The notes under the pieces were generated by a model. It did no database searches, was not told where the DNA came from, and was given only the letters and a program-made list of their open reading frames with translations. Both the position numbers and the translations under genes were made by a program. From the NCBI RefSeq assembly GCF_024171565.1, contig NZ_JALJZZ010000003.1:62001-126000 (forward strand): a DNA stretch of 64,000 bases, in the 5' to 3' direction. This DNA is from Okibacterium sp. HSC-33S16. Lineage in GTDB: Bacteria; Actinomycetota; Actinomycetes; Actinomycetales; Microbacteriaceae. Below are positions 45,468-52,259 of the stretch, piece by piece (within the stretch, counting starts at the first letter, position 1; the number at the start of each line of letters is the position of its first letter).

Positions 45468-45902
45468 ATGAAATTCTCGACGACGATGTTTCAGAGCGGC
45501 AATAACACCGGGATCGAGGTGCCGGAAGAGGTCGTGACCGGGCTCGGTGCCGGCAAGCGGCCACCGGTCACCGTAGTGGTCAACGGCTACTCCTACCGCA
45601 GCACCGTCGCGCCGATGGGCGGCAAGTTCCTCATCCCGTTCAGCTCGGACAAACGCGCGGCGACCGGCATCGCTGGCGGCGATGCGATTGAGGTCGAGCT
45701 GACCCTCGACGCCGAACCGCGCACCGTTGAGCTGCCCGACGATTTCTCGACCGCGCTCGCCGCGGAGCCGTCGGCGCTCGCCGCCTTCGACAAGCTCTCA
45801 CCGAGCGCCAGGAAGGCGCACGTGACGAACATTGAAACAGCGAAGACGGATGCCACGCGGCAGCGCCGCATCACCTCAATCGTTGAGAAGTTGGCCGGGT
45901 AG
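45468..45902 (+). CDS. YdeI/OmpD-associated-like protein (DUF1905 plus OmdA domain)
   Basis: Protein of 144 residues. Residues 1-85 form a beta barrel of the DUF1905 type (TVVVNGYSYRSTVAPMGGKFLIPFSSDKRAATGI, AIEVELTLDAEPRTVELP) and the rest is the helical YdeI-like part, AAFDKLSPSARKAHVTNIETAKTDATRQRRI. Function is not established; relatives have been linked to stress or bacteriocin tolerance. The ATG at 45468 was chosen because the barrel begins there; 12 further upstream codons have no similarity. Confidence 0.82.
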   Translation: MKFSTTMFQSGNNTGIEVPEEVVTGLGAGKRPPVTVVVNGYSYRSTVAPMGGKFLIPFSSDKRAATGIAGGDAIEVELTLDAEPRTVELPDDFSTALAAEPSALAAFDKLSPSARKAHVTNIETAKTDATRQRRITSIVEKLAG

Positions 45903-45957
45903 CCTCCCGAGCTCCTTTGCGGCGCACAGCCCGCGCGGCTCGCGCTCATCCGGCTCA

Positions 45958-46005
45958 CACGTCTCCCGGCACGTCTGCCGACACGTCTCCCGGCACGTCT
46001 CCTGG
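45958..46005. repeat. Two 24-bp direct repeats made of ACGTCT sub-repeats
   Basis: CACGTCTCCCGGCACGTCT occurs at 45958 and again at 45982, so ACGTCT appears four times about 12 bp apart. It lies in the 200-bp gap between two convergent genes. Function unknown. Confidence 0.65.
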
Positions 46006-46102
46006 CGCACTGGCACACGGAGAAAGCGCCGAGGCACGGAGCTTCACCGCCTCCGGATCCGTGCCTGAGCGCGAAATCCTTGCGCCGCCGCGCGCCACCC
46101 GC

Positions 46103-47281
46103 CTAGACGAACGCCGCCTTGCCGGTGATCGCCCGACCGACGATGAGCGAGTTCATCTCACGCGTGCCCTCGTAGGAGTACAACGCCTCGGCGTCGGCGA
46201 AGAACCGGGCCGCCTCGTAGTCGAGGACGATGCCGTTTCCGCCCATCGCCTCGCGTGCCCATCCGACGGTCTCGCGCATCTTCGACGTGCAGAACCCCTT
46301 GGCGAGAGCCGAGTGCTCATCGCGCTGGGTGCCCTCGTCGAGCATCTGCGACACCCGGACACACATCGCCATCGAGGCGGTGATGTTGCCGAGGCACTTG
46401 GCCAGCAGGTCCTGGATCAGCTGGTGCTCGGCAATCGGCTTGCCGAACTGCTCGCGCTCCTTGGCGTAGTTCACGGCCGCCTCGTATGCCCCAATCGATA
46501 CTCCGACGCTCGACCAGGCCACCGCGGCGCGGGTCAACCGCAGCACCTTGGCGGTGTCGCGGAACGAGTTCGCGTTCGCGAGCCGCATGCTCTCGGGCAC
46601 AACGACGTTCTCGAGGGTGATGTCAGCGTTCTGCACGGGCCGCAGCGCAATTTTGCGCTCGATCTTCGTGGCCGAGTAGCCGGGGGAGTCGGTGCGGACG
46701 ATGAAGCCCTTGACCTGCCCGTCCGCGGTGTCCTTCGCCCAGATGATGGTCACGTCGCTGAAGGTCGCGTTGCCGATCCAGCGCTTGGCGCCATTGAGCG
46801 TCCAGCTGTCGCCGTCACGGGTCGCGGTCGTGCGAAGCCCGCGGGCGCTGTCACTTCCGGACAGCGGCTCGGTGAGTCCGAACGCGCCGATCACCTCGCC
46901 GCTCGCCATCTTCGGCAGCCACTCGCCACGCTGCTCCTGTGACCCGCAGACGCTGATCGAGCCCATCGCGAGGCCCTCCTGCACGCCGATGAACGTCGCC
47001 ATCGAGGCGTCGACGCGCGCCATTTCCATGGCGACGAGTCCGCGGAACACCGCGGAGTTGTCGAATGGCGCCACTTCGTCGAATGCGTAGCGGGCGACAT
47101 CCGTTTCGAGGAAGGAAGCGATCAGCTCGTGCGGAAATTCGGCCCGCTCCCAGAAGTCATTGATCACCGGGCGAACCGAGGTTTCCATGTAGGCGCGCAC
47201 CCGCATGAGGGCGTCCTTTTCCTGCTCGGTGAGCAGGGTCTCGAATCCGTAGAAATCGCTGGCGAGGGGTTCAAACGACAT
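46103..47281 (-). CDS. Acyl-CoA dehydrogenase (glutaryl-CoA dehydrogenase-like)
   Basis: FAD flavoenzyme of 392 residues that oxidises acyl-CoA to enoyl-CoA. IGAFGLTEPLSGSDSARGLRTTA near 130 is the FAD/substrate motif, AKRWIGNATFSD near 164 next, and YSYEGTREMNSLIVGRAITG near 367 contains the catalytic glutamate. The set, with RWIGNA and an N-terminal SDFYGFETLLTEQEKD, is closest to glutaryl-CoA dehydrogenases, which also decarboxylate. GGAG lies 5 nt before the ATG. It stands alone between two unrelated genes; the real substrate is not shown by context. Confidence 0.88.
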   Translation of the reverse strand: MSFEPLASDFYGFETLLTEQEKDALMRVRAYMETSVRPVINDFWERAEFPHELIASFLETDVARYAFDEVAPFDNSAVFRGLVAMEMARVDASMATFIGVQEGLAMGSISVCGSQEQRGEWLPKMASGEVIGAFGLTEPLSGSDSARGLRTTATRDGDSWTLNGAKRWIGNATFSDVTIIWAKDTADGQVKGFIVRTDSPGYSATKIERKIALRPVQNADITLENVVVPESMRLANANSFRDTAKVLRLTRAAVAWSSVGVSIGAYEAAVNYAKEREQFGKPIAEHQLIQDLLAKCLGNITASMAMCVRVSQMLDEGTQRDEHSALAKGFCTSKMRETVGWAREAMGGNGIVLDYEAARFFADAEALYSYEGTREMNSLIVGRAITGKAAFV

Positions 47282-47481
47282 TCATGCTCCGTTGCGTTGT
47301 GGTCGGCCGTGCGCTGTCGCGCTCTGCCTCGCAGCCTACGGAGGGCGTGATGCGGCCCGCAATTGCTTATGGTTTGGGTCAATTCAGAACGGATGCTCCG
47401 CCTCGGCCCTTGTAGGGTGTCGATGAACGTTCGATCCTTGCGTGAGCGTTCGATGCCGTGCTCTCTGCTGAAGGATTCGCT

Positions 47482-48675
47482 GTGTTCATTCCTCTGACCA
47501 ATACTCCGCGCGACTACGCCTGGGGTTCCCGCACCGCGATTGCCGAACTGCTCGGCACCGAGGCGTCTGGCGGACCCGAGGCTGAGCTATGGCTGGGTGC
47601 GCACCCGGGCTCGCCCGCCCGCATCCTGGAGCCGGAGCTCACCGGGGGAGCGGACACCCTGGCCGCCTGGATTGACGCCGACCCGGCCGCCGCCGGCTTG
47701 CGAGAACCTCGGCTGCCGTTCCTGCTCAAGCTGCTCGCTGCCGACGCACCGCTCTCGCTGCAGGCGCACCCGTCGCCGGCGCAGGCGCTCGCCGGGTTCG
47801 AGCGGGAGAACGCAGCGGGCATCCCGCTCGACGCACCGAACCGGAACTACAAGGACGCGTTCCACAAACCCGAGCTCATCGTCGCACTGAGTGACACGTT
47901 CGATGCGCTCTGCGGGTTCCGCACTGTGGCCGACGCGGCGGACGACGTCGACCGGCTGCTCGACGTACCCGGTCTCGACGCTGCGGCTACCAACCAGCTG
48001 CGGGAGTTCCGCGCGCGGTTGACCGGCCCAGACGCTGATGCGCTCCGCGCGCTCGTCGAGCACCTGCTCACCGACGATGTGACCGCGTTGGTGTCCGCCG
48101 TGACGGAGGCAGCGGCATCCGCTCCGATCACGCCAGCGGTGGCTACAGTGAATCGGCTCGCCGAGTTCTACTCGGGAGACCCGGGCATCGTGGTGTCGCT
48201 GCTGCTCAACAGCGTGACCCTGCGCCGCGGCGGGGTGTTGTACCTCCCTGCCGGCAATATCCACGCCTACCTGCGTGGGTTCGGCGTTGAACTTATGGCT
48301 GCCAGCGACAACGTGTTGCGGGGCGGACTCACGCCGAAACACATCGACGTTCCCGAGTTGCTCAGCGTGCTCGACTTTCACCCGCTGCCCATTCCCTACC
48401 TCGAGCCCGAGCCCGCCGGGGCCGGGGCGGCGCGGTTCGCACCGGACATTCCCGATTTTGAACTGGTGCACGTGACCGGGCTGGGTGGTGAGTCATCACG
48501 CCTCGGGCTGCCGGGCCCCGCCATAGCGATCATCACGGAGGGGGAGGTGACGCTCGCCGGAACATCCGCTCGCCGTGTCCTCACCCGCGGCGATGTCGTT
48601 TATGTCACGCCGGATGAGGGGCCGCTCACGGTGTCGGGCGCTGGCGAGCTGTTCCTCGCCACGACGCGGCTCTAG
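47482..48675 (+). CDS. manA: Mannose-6-phosphate isomerase, class I
   Basis: Zinc cupin enzyme of 397 residues linking fructose-6-phosphate and mannose-6-phosphate, the entry to GDP-mannose. NTPRDYAWGSRTAIAELLG starts the protein, PEAELWLGAHPGSPA near 35, PLSLQAHPSPAQA near 88 and HKPELIVALSDTFDALCGFR near 125 bind zinc and substrate, and YLPAGNIHAYLRGFGVELMAASDNVLRGGLTPKH near 255 completes the site. I start at the GTG with GAAGGA 6 nt upstream rather than the one 24 bp earlier. It ends exactly where the convergent regulator gene ends. Confidence 0.93.
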   Translation: MFIPLTNTPRDYAWGSRTAIAELLGTEASGGPEAELWLGAHPGSPARILEPELTGGADTLAAWIDADPAAAGLREPRLPFLLKLLAADAPLSLQAHPSPAQALAGFERENAAGIPLDAPNRNYKDAFHKPELIVALSDTFDALCGFRTVADAADDVDRLLDVPGLDAAATNQLREFRARLTGPDADALRALVEHLLTDDVTALVSAVTEAAASAPITPAVATVNRLAEFYSGDPGIVVSLLLNSVTLRRGGVLYLPAGNIHAYLRGFGVELMAASDNVLRGGLTPKHIDVPELLSVLDFHPLPIPYLEPEPAGAGAARFAPDIPDFELVHVTGLGGESSRLGLPGPAIAIITEGEVTLAGTSARRVLTRGDVVYVTPDEGPLTVSGAGELFLATTRL

Positions 48676-49650
48676 CTAGCCGACCATTTCGGCGTCGCCG
48701 TCGGCACAGCTGAAGGTGCGGCGGTAGGAGTATGGCGTCGTGTGCAGGACCTTGAGAAAGTGGTGTCGCATGACGGCGGATGAGCCGAACCCGCTCTCGG
48801 CGGCGATCTGCTCGAGGCCGTAGTCCGTGCGCTCGAGCAGGTGCTGGGCGCGAATCAGCCGCTGCCGGTTGAGCCACGCGGCCGGCGTCGCCCCGAGTTC
48901 GGCCCGGAACCGACGGGCGAAGGTGCGCTCGGACATCAGTGCCTTCGCGGCGAGAACGTCGACCGTGAGGTCGTCGGCCAGGTTTTCGAGCATCCAGTCG
49001 GTGACGGCCGCGAACGAGTCACTCTGCCGTTCGGGCACCGGCGCCTGGATGAACTGGGCCTGTCCACCGTCGCGCTGGGGCGGAACCACCATCCGGCGAG
49101 CGATGACGTTCGCGGCCGCGGCGCCGAGTTCCTTTCGCACGAGGTGCAGGCAAGCGTCGATGCCGGCGGCCGTGCCCGCTCCGGTGATGACGCCGCGGTC
49201 CTCGACGAACAGCACGTCAGGGTCCACGTCGGTGAGCGGGTACTCGCGCGCCAACTGGTCGGTGTACATCCAGTGTGTGGTGCTGCGCCGACCGTCGAGG
49301 ATGCCGGCTTCGGCCAGCGCGAACGCTCCGCTGCACACCGAGAGCACCCAGGCTCCTCGGTCGACCGCGTCGCGGAGCAGTTGCAGGATCCGGGGGTCAG
49401 GGTTGCCTCCGGTCACCGAGTACGCGGGGATCGCGATGAGGTCGGCGTCGGCCGCACTCGAGAGGTCCTCGCGCACCACGATATCGAAGCCCAGCTTGGT
49501 GCGCACCGGTCCCGGGTCGGCTGTGACGACATGGAAGTCGAATTCGGGACCGCCGGTGTCACTGCGGTCGATCCCGAAGACCTCACAAATCACGCCGAAC
49601 TCAAAGGGCGCCATGTCGGGCAGGGCGACGAGGGCGATTTTTCTTAACAT
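48676..49650 (-). CDS. GlxA/AdpA-type AraC family regulator
   Basis: Protein of 324 residues: an N-terminal DJ-1/PfpI-like domain (ALVALPDMAPFEFGVICEVFGIDRS, and SVCSGAFALAEAGILDGRRSTTHW around residue 105 with the nucleophile-elbow cysteine), and a C-terminal AraC double HTH (MSERTFARRFRAELGATPAAWLNRQRL and ERTDYGLEQIAAESGFGSSAVMRHHF). This is the layout of AdpA/GlxA/FtrA regulators. It is divergent from a small membrane protein gene, and the gap holds a perfect palindrome and a TGGCAGGAAT element near the AdpA consensus TGGCSNGWWY, so it may autoregulate. Effector unknown. Confidence 0.9.
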   Translation of the reverse strand: MLRKIALVALPDMAPFEFGVICEVFGIDRSDTGGPEFDFHVVTADPGPVRTKLGFDIVVREDLSSAADADLIAIPAYSVTGGNPDPRILQLLRDAVDRGAWVLSVCSGAFALAEAGILDGRRSTTHWMYTDQLAREYPLTDVDPDVLFVEDRGVITGAGTAAGIDACLHLVRKELGAAAANVIARRMVVPPQRDGGQAQFIQAPVPERQSDSFAAVTDWMLENLADDLTVDVLAAKALMSERTFARRFRAELGATPAAWLNRQRLIRAQHLLERTDYGLEQIAAESGFGSSAVMRHHFLKVLHTTPYSYRRTFSCADGDAEMVG

Positions 49651-49696
49651 GGCGGATGCTCCGGTCTGGCAGAAAAGTATCGAATGATGGCAAGTC

Positions 49697-49710
49697 TGCC
49701 ACTAGTGGCA
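49697..49710. promoter_or_regulatory. Palindrome between the GlxA-type regulator and a small membrane gene
   Basis: TGCCACTAGTGGCA is a perfect 14-bp palindrome. TGGCA at 49688 and TGCCA at 49735 extend the set, and TGGCAGGAAT at 49706-49715 matches 9 of 10 positions of the AdpA consensus. Candidate regulator binding site. Confidence 0.5.
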
Positions 49711-49725
49711 GGAATCACCAAGACC

Positions 49726-49731
49726 TAGATT
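49726..49731 (+). promoter_or_regulatory. Putative -10 box of the leaderless small gene
   Basis: TAGATT, 7 nt before the ATG at 49739, no ribosome site. Confidence 0.45.
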
Positions 49732-49738
49732 TACTGCC

Positions 49739-49879
49739 ATGTTGGTTTTCCTTATTCTGATCCTGGCCGCGGTTCTCGTTGCGACGGCCGCCAGCGTGAT
49801 CGCCCTTCGCCGTGACGGCTATCGTCGCGTTCCGGCCCGCACAGCGGGACCCATGGATAAGTACCGTTTCCTTGCCTGA
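49739..49879 (+). CDS. Small single-pass membrane protein, 46 residues
   Basis: Short open frame coding for a hydrophobic helix at residues 2-23 followed by a basic tail with RRDGYRRVPARTAGP. A helix with an RDGYRRVP tail is a layout I associate with small conserved proteins of Microbacteriaceae, with no known function. Support comes from a leaderless-type TAGATT box 7 nt before the ATG, codon use with G/C third positions, and a GC hairpin 18 nt after the stop. A divergent regulator gene lies upstream. Confidence 0.6.
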   Translation: MLVFLILILAAVLVATAASVIALRRDGYRRVPARTAGPMDKYRFLA

Positions 49880-49896
49880 TTTCGTGTCTGATGTAC

Positions 49897-49922
49897 GGCC
49901 CGGGTCCTGCGCGGCCCGGGCC
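49897..49922 (+). terminator. GC hairpin after the small membrane gene
   Basis: GGCCCGGG and CCCGGGCC form an 8-bp stem with a 10-nt loop, 17 nt after the stop codon; only CCTTTC follows, so there is no real U-tract. Confidence 0.45.
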
Positions 49923-50189
49923 CCTTTCGCCCCGGTGTGCGTGGCCCGGTGCGCGGGGCGGGCGTTCTTTGCGTTGCGGCCACGACGGACACCAGGCGCT
50001 TGGCGCCCCTTCGGCGCCTGACATCTCGTCTGATCGCTCGCCCGATCTGCGGCCCGGGTCGTGGGTGGCACGGACGTTCCTCTCGCTCGGCGTCACCGCT
50101 ATCGGCCGAGTCCTCAGTGCACGACCGTCACTCGCCACGCCGCCCGGACGCGAGCGCGAGGCCCTTCGACTGGTTGATCCGTCGCTATG

Positions 50190-50610
50190 GGGTGAGCACG
50201 TCGTTGCTCCGTCACTAGTGGTTGAGCACGTCGTCGCTCCGTCACTATGGGTTACAAAAAACTCAAATGTCTCGCCCAATTTGACGGAGCAGTGAGCTGC
50301 CCGACCCTTTATGTCCGAGCAGCCCCGCTGGCTCGACCCTTAGTGTCCGAGCAGCAAACGCATCCGCCACTAGTGCCCGAGCAAGCGAGCGCCTCCGCCA
50401 TTAGCGTCCGAGCGAGCGGGGGCTATCGCCGTTTCTGCCCGAGCGGTGTGGTGCCTTAGCCGTTCCTGCCCGAGCAACGTACGCCTCGCCGTTAGTGCCC
50501 GAGCAGCATGGTGTTTCAGCCATTCCTGCCGGCGCAGCGAGTGCCTCCGCCGTTCGTACCGGGTCGGGGTGACGCTCCACCCAGTTATGCCCGAGCGCCG
50601 AGTGCCTCGA
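50190..50610. repeat. Degenerate tandem repeat, 29-32 bp period, about 14 units
   Basis: A GAGCA-like core recurs at 50194, 50224, 50287, 50317, 50349, 50379, 50410, 50441, 50472, 50501, 50532, 50562 and 50593, with one degenerate position near 50255. Around each core the unit reads roughly GTGCCCGAGCA, six to eight variable bases, then GCCTCCGCC and TTAGT or CTAGT. The period is 29-32 bp and is not a multiple of three throughout, so no reading frame is kept. Units abut, with no unique spacers. Two more units of the same family lie at 60480-60540. Confidence 0.75.
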
Positions 50611-50712
50611 CCCTCGTGACCGTCCCGCTCCGCGGGTCCCGCCGACTCGCTCCGCTTTCGCTCGTGCCCTAGGCTTTCTGCGGGTGCGAAAGCGCCCCAC
50701 GAAGGAGGCAAC

Positions 50713-51672
50713 ATGACCTGGCTGGTCACTGGCGGAGCCGGATACATCGGAGCGCACGTTGTACGCGCATTCACGGAGCAGGGGATCGGCGCCGTCATCC
50801 TTGATGACCTCTCCAGCGGTCACGAGTCGTTCGTGCCCGAAGGTGTTCCCTTCGTTCGCGGCAGCATCCTCGACGGCGAGCTTGTCCTCGACACACTCCG
50901 CACGCACTCCATCACCGGTGTCGTGCACGTTGCCGGGTTCAAGTACGCCGGCGTCTCAGTGCAGCGTCCCCTGCACACCTACGCGCAAAACGTCACCGGC
51001 ACGCTGTCGTTGCTTGGGGCCATGGAAGAAGCCGGGGTGGGTCGCATCGTCTTCTCCTCGAGCGCTGCGGTCTACGGCACCCCAGACACTGACCTCGTCA
51101 CCGAGGCAACCGCCAAGAACCCGCAGTCCCCGTACGGTGAGTCCAAGCTGATCGGTGAGTGGCTGCTCCACGACCAGGGCGTGGCCCAGAACCTTGCCCA
51201 CACCTCGCTGCGGTACTTCAATGTCGTCGGATCCGGTTACCCGGACGTCTACGACACGAGCCCGCACAACCTCTTCCCCCTCGTCTTCGAAGCGCTGCTC
51301 GACGGGCGCACCCCGCGCATCAACGGCAACGATTACCCAACACCGGACGGCACCTGCGTGCGCGACTACATTCACGTCGCCGACCTGGCCCGGTCGCACG
51401 TCGCGGCTGCCCGCCGCCTGGACGCCGGCGAATCGATCGAGCCGGTCTACAACCTCGGCTCGGGCGACGGAGTTTCGGTGGGCGAAATCATGACCGCCAT
51501 GCGCGACGTCACGGGCATCGAGTTCGAGCCCGAGGTCGCTCCGCGCCGTGCGGGCGATCCCGCGCGTATCGTGGCATCCGGAGAACTGGCGGCACGCGAC
51601 CTTGACTGGACCATGCGCCACACTCTCACCGAGATGGTGTCGAGCGCGTGGAGCGCTCGGTCTCAGGCCTGA
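50713..51672 (+). CDS. galE: UDP-glucose 4-epimerase (second copy)
   Basis: GalE of 319 residues. WLVTGGAGYIGAHVV, FSSSAAVYGTPDTDLVTE near 115, SPYGESKLIGEWLL near 139, SLRYFNVVGSGYPD and CVRDYIHVADLARSH form the full motif set. GAAGGAGG lies 5 nt before the ATG. It is clearly diverged from the copy in the polysaccharide locus and stands in front of whiB, so it is likely the housekeeping enzyme for UDP-galactose supply, while the other serves the glycan cluster (inference). Confidence 0.92.
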   Translation: MTWLVTGGAGYIGAHVVRAFTEQGIGAVILDDLSSGHESFVPEGVPFVRGSILDGELVLDTLRTHSITGVVHVAGFKYAGVSVQRPLHTYAQNVTGTLSLLGAMEEAGVGRIVFSSSAAVYGTPDTDLVTEATAKNPQSPYGESKLIGEWLLHDQGVAQNLAHTSLRYFNVVGSGYPDVYDTSPHNLFPLVFEALLDGRTPRINGNDYPTPDGTCVRDYIHVADLARSHVAAARRLDAGESIEPVYNLGSGDGVSVGEIMTAMRDVTGIEFEPEVAPRRAGDPARIVASGELAARDLDWTMRHTLTEMVSSAWSARSQA

Positions 51673-51705
51673 GTCGGCTCGCGACACGCCGGTAAACACT
51701 CGGTG

Positions 51706-51730
51706 AACCCTCCATTGGGGGTTGAGGGTT
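51706..51730 (+). terminator. Possible hairpin between galE and whiB
   Basis: AACCCTC and GAGGGTT with an 11-nt loop. A second upstream arm, GTAAACACTC at 51692-51701, can pair with the same right arm extended as GAGGGTTTAC, so two foldings compete. It could be a weak terminator or an upstream site for the whiB promoter. Confidence 0.3.
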
Positions 51731-51743
51731 TACTATCTGCGAC

Positions 51744-51773
51744 TTGACGTACCCGAATTACACAGGTGTAATT
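51744..51773 (+). promoter_or_regulatory. whiB promoter with perfect inverted repeat over the -10
   Basis: TTGACG (51744-51749), 17 nt, TGTAAT (51767-51772). AATTACACAGGTGTAATT at 51756-51773 is a perfect 8-bp inverted repeat around AG and covers the spacer and the -10 box, a strong candidate operator. A leader of about 40 nt and GGGGAGAG precede the ATG. Confidence 0.75.
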
Positions 51774-51819
51774 ATGTGTAGCGCCGCGTGGCGCACGGGT
51801 AACAAGTGGGGAGAGAGAT

Positions 51820-52137
51820 ATGGCGCCTGAATATCGCTCTGGTGTTCCCGAGGACTGGTTCGTTGATCCGGTACAACTCGGAGTTCCTGGTGTTCGCAAG
51901 CCGGTCGAAGACGACAACCCGCTTGCGTGGCAGTCCGACTCGCTCTGTGCTCAAACCGATCCGGAAGCATTCTTCCCCGAAAAGGGCGGCTCGACTCGCG
52001 ATGCCAAGCGCATCTGCACGAGCTGTGAAGTCCGCACCCAGTGCCTCGAGTATGCGCTCGAGAATGATGAGCGGTTCGGCATCTGGGGCGGCCTGTCTGA
52101 GCGTGAACGTCGCAAGCTCAAGAAGCGCGCCGTCTAA
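51820..52137 (+). CDS. whiB: WhiB family iron-sulfur regulator (WhiB2/WhmD type)
   Basis: Protein of 105 residues. The 4Fe-4S ligands are Cys43, Cys66, Cys69 and Cys75 in the order C-22-CxxC-5-C, followed by the beta-turn GIWGGLSERERR at 87-98 and the basic end KKRAV. WhiB proteins bind sigma factor region 4 and tune transcription; WhiB2/WhmD affects cell division and septation in actinobacteria. The neighbourhood (GT2, DUF5719, metallopeptidase-like, DUF3499) is that of whiB2. Its own promoter contains a perfect inverted repeat. Confidence 0.93.
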   Translation: MAPEYRSGVPEDWFVDPVQLGVPGVRKPVEDDNPLAWQSDSLCAQTDPEAFFPEKGGSTRDAKRICTSCEVRTQCLEYALENDERFGIWGGLSERERRKLKKRAV

Positions 52138-52246
52138 CCTTCCATCCCTCCGGGTGCTCGCGATTGAGGCTCCCGAAAACTCTGCCGTTGAGCAGCGAAT
52201 CCGTGCCACGCCGAGGCCATCGGCCCTGTCGTCTCTGAGGCCGACA

Positions 52247-52252
52247 TAGTCT
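52247..52252 (+). promoter_or_regulatory. Putative -10 box of the leaderless GT2 membrane gene
   Basis: TAGTCT, 7 nt before the ATG at 52260, no ribosome site. Confidence 0.4.
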
Positions 52253-52259
52253 GGACGCG

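Larger units (their letters stand above)
49880..50712. other. Gene-free 833-bp region holding a hairpin and a repeat array
   Basis: No credible gene on either strand: open frames present are Arg/Pro/Ser-rich, lack family similarity and run across the repeats. It holds the hairpin at 49897-49922, a second GC-rich self-complementary stretch near 49990-50020 (GGCGCC repeated), the tandem repeat array at about 50190-50610, and at its right end the GAAGGAGG ribosome site of the second galE. Confidence 0.75.

Noticed and set aside
50190-50610. CRISPR array
   Set aside because: Units are contiguous and each differs from the next; there are no constant repeats with unique spacers and no cas genes nearby.
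50401-50928. Minus-strand open frames across the repeat array
   Set aside because: The repeat period is 29-32 bp so no frame is kept across units, and the frames run into galE on the other strand.
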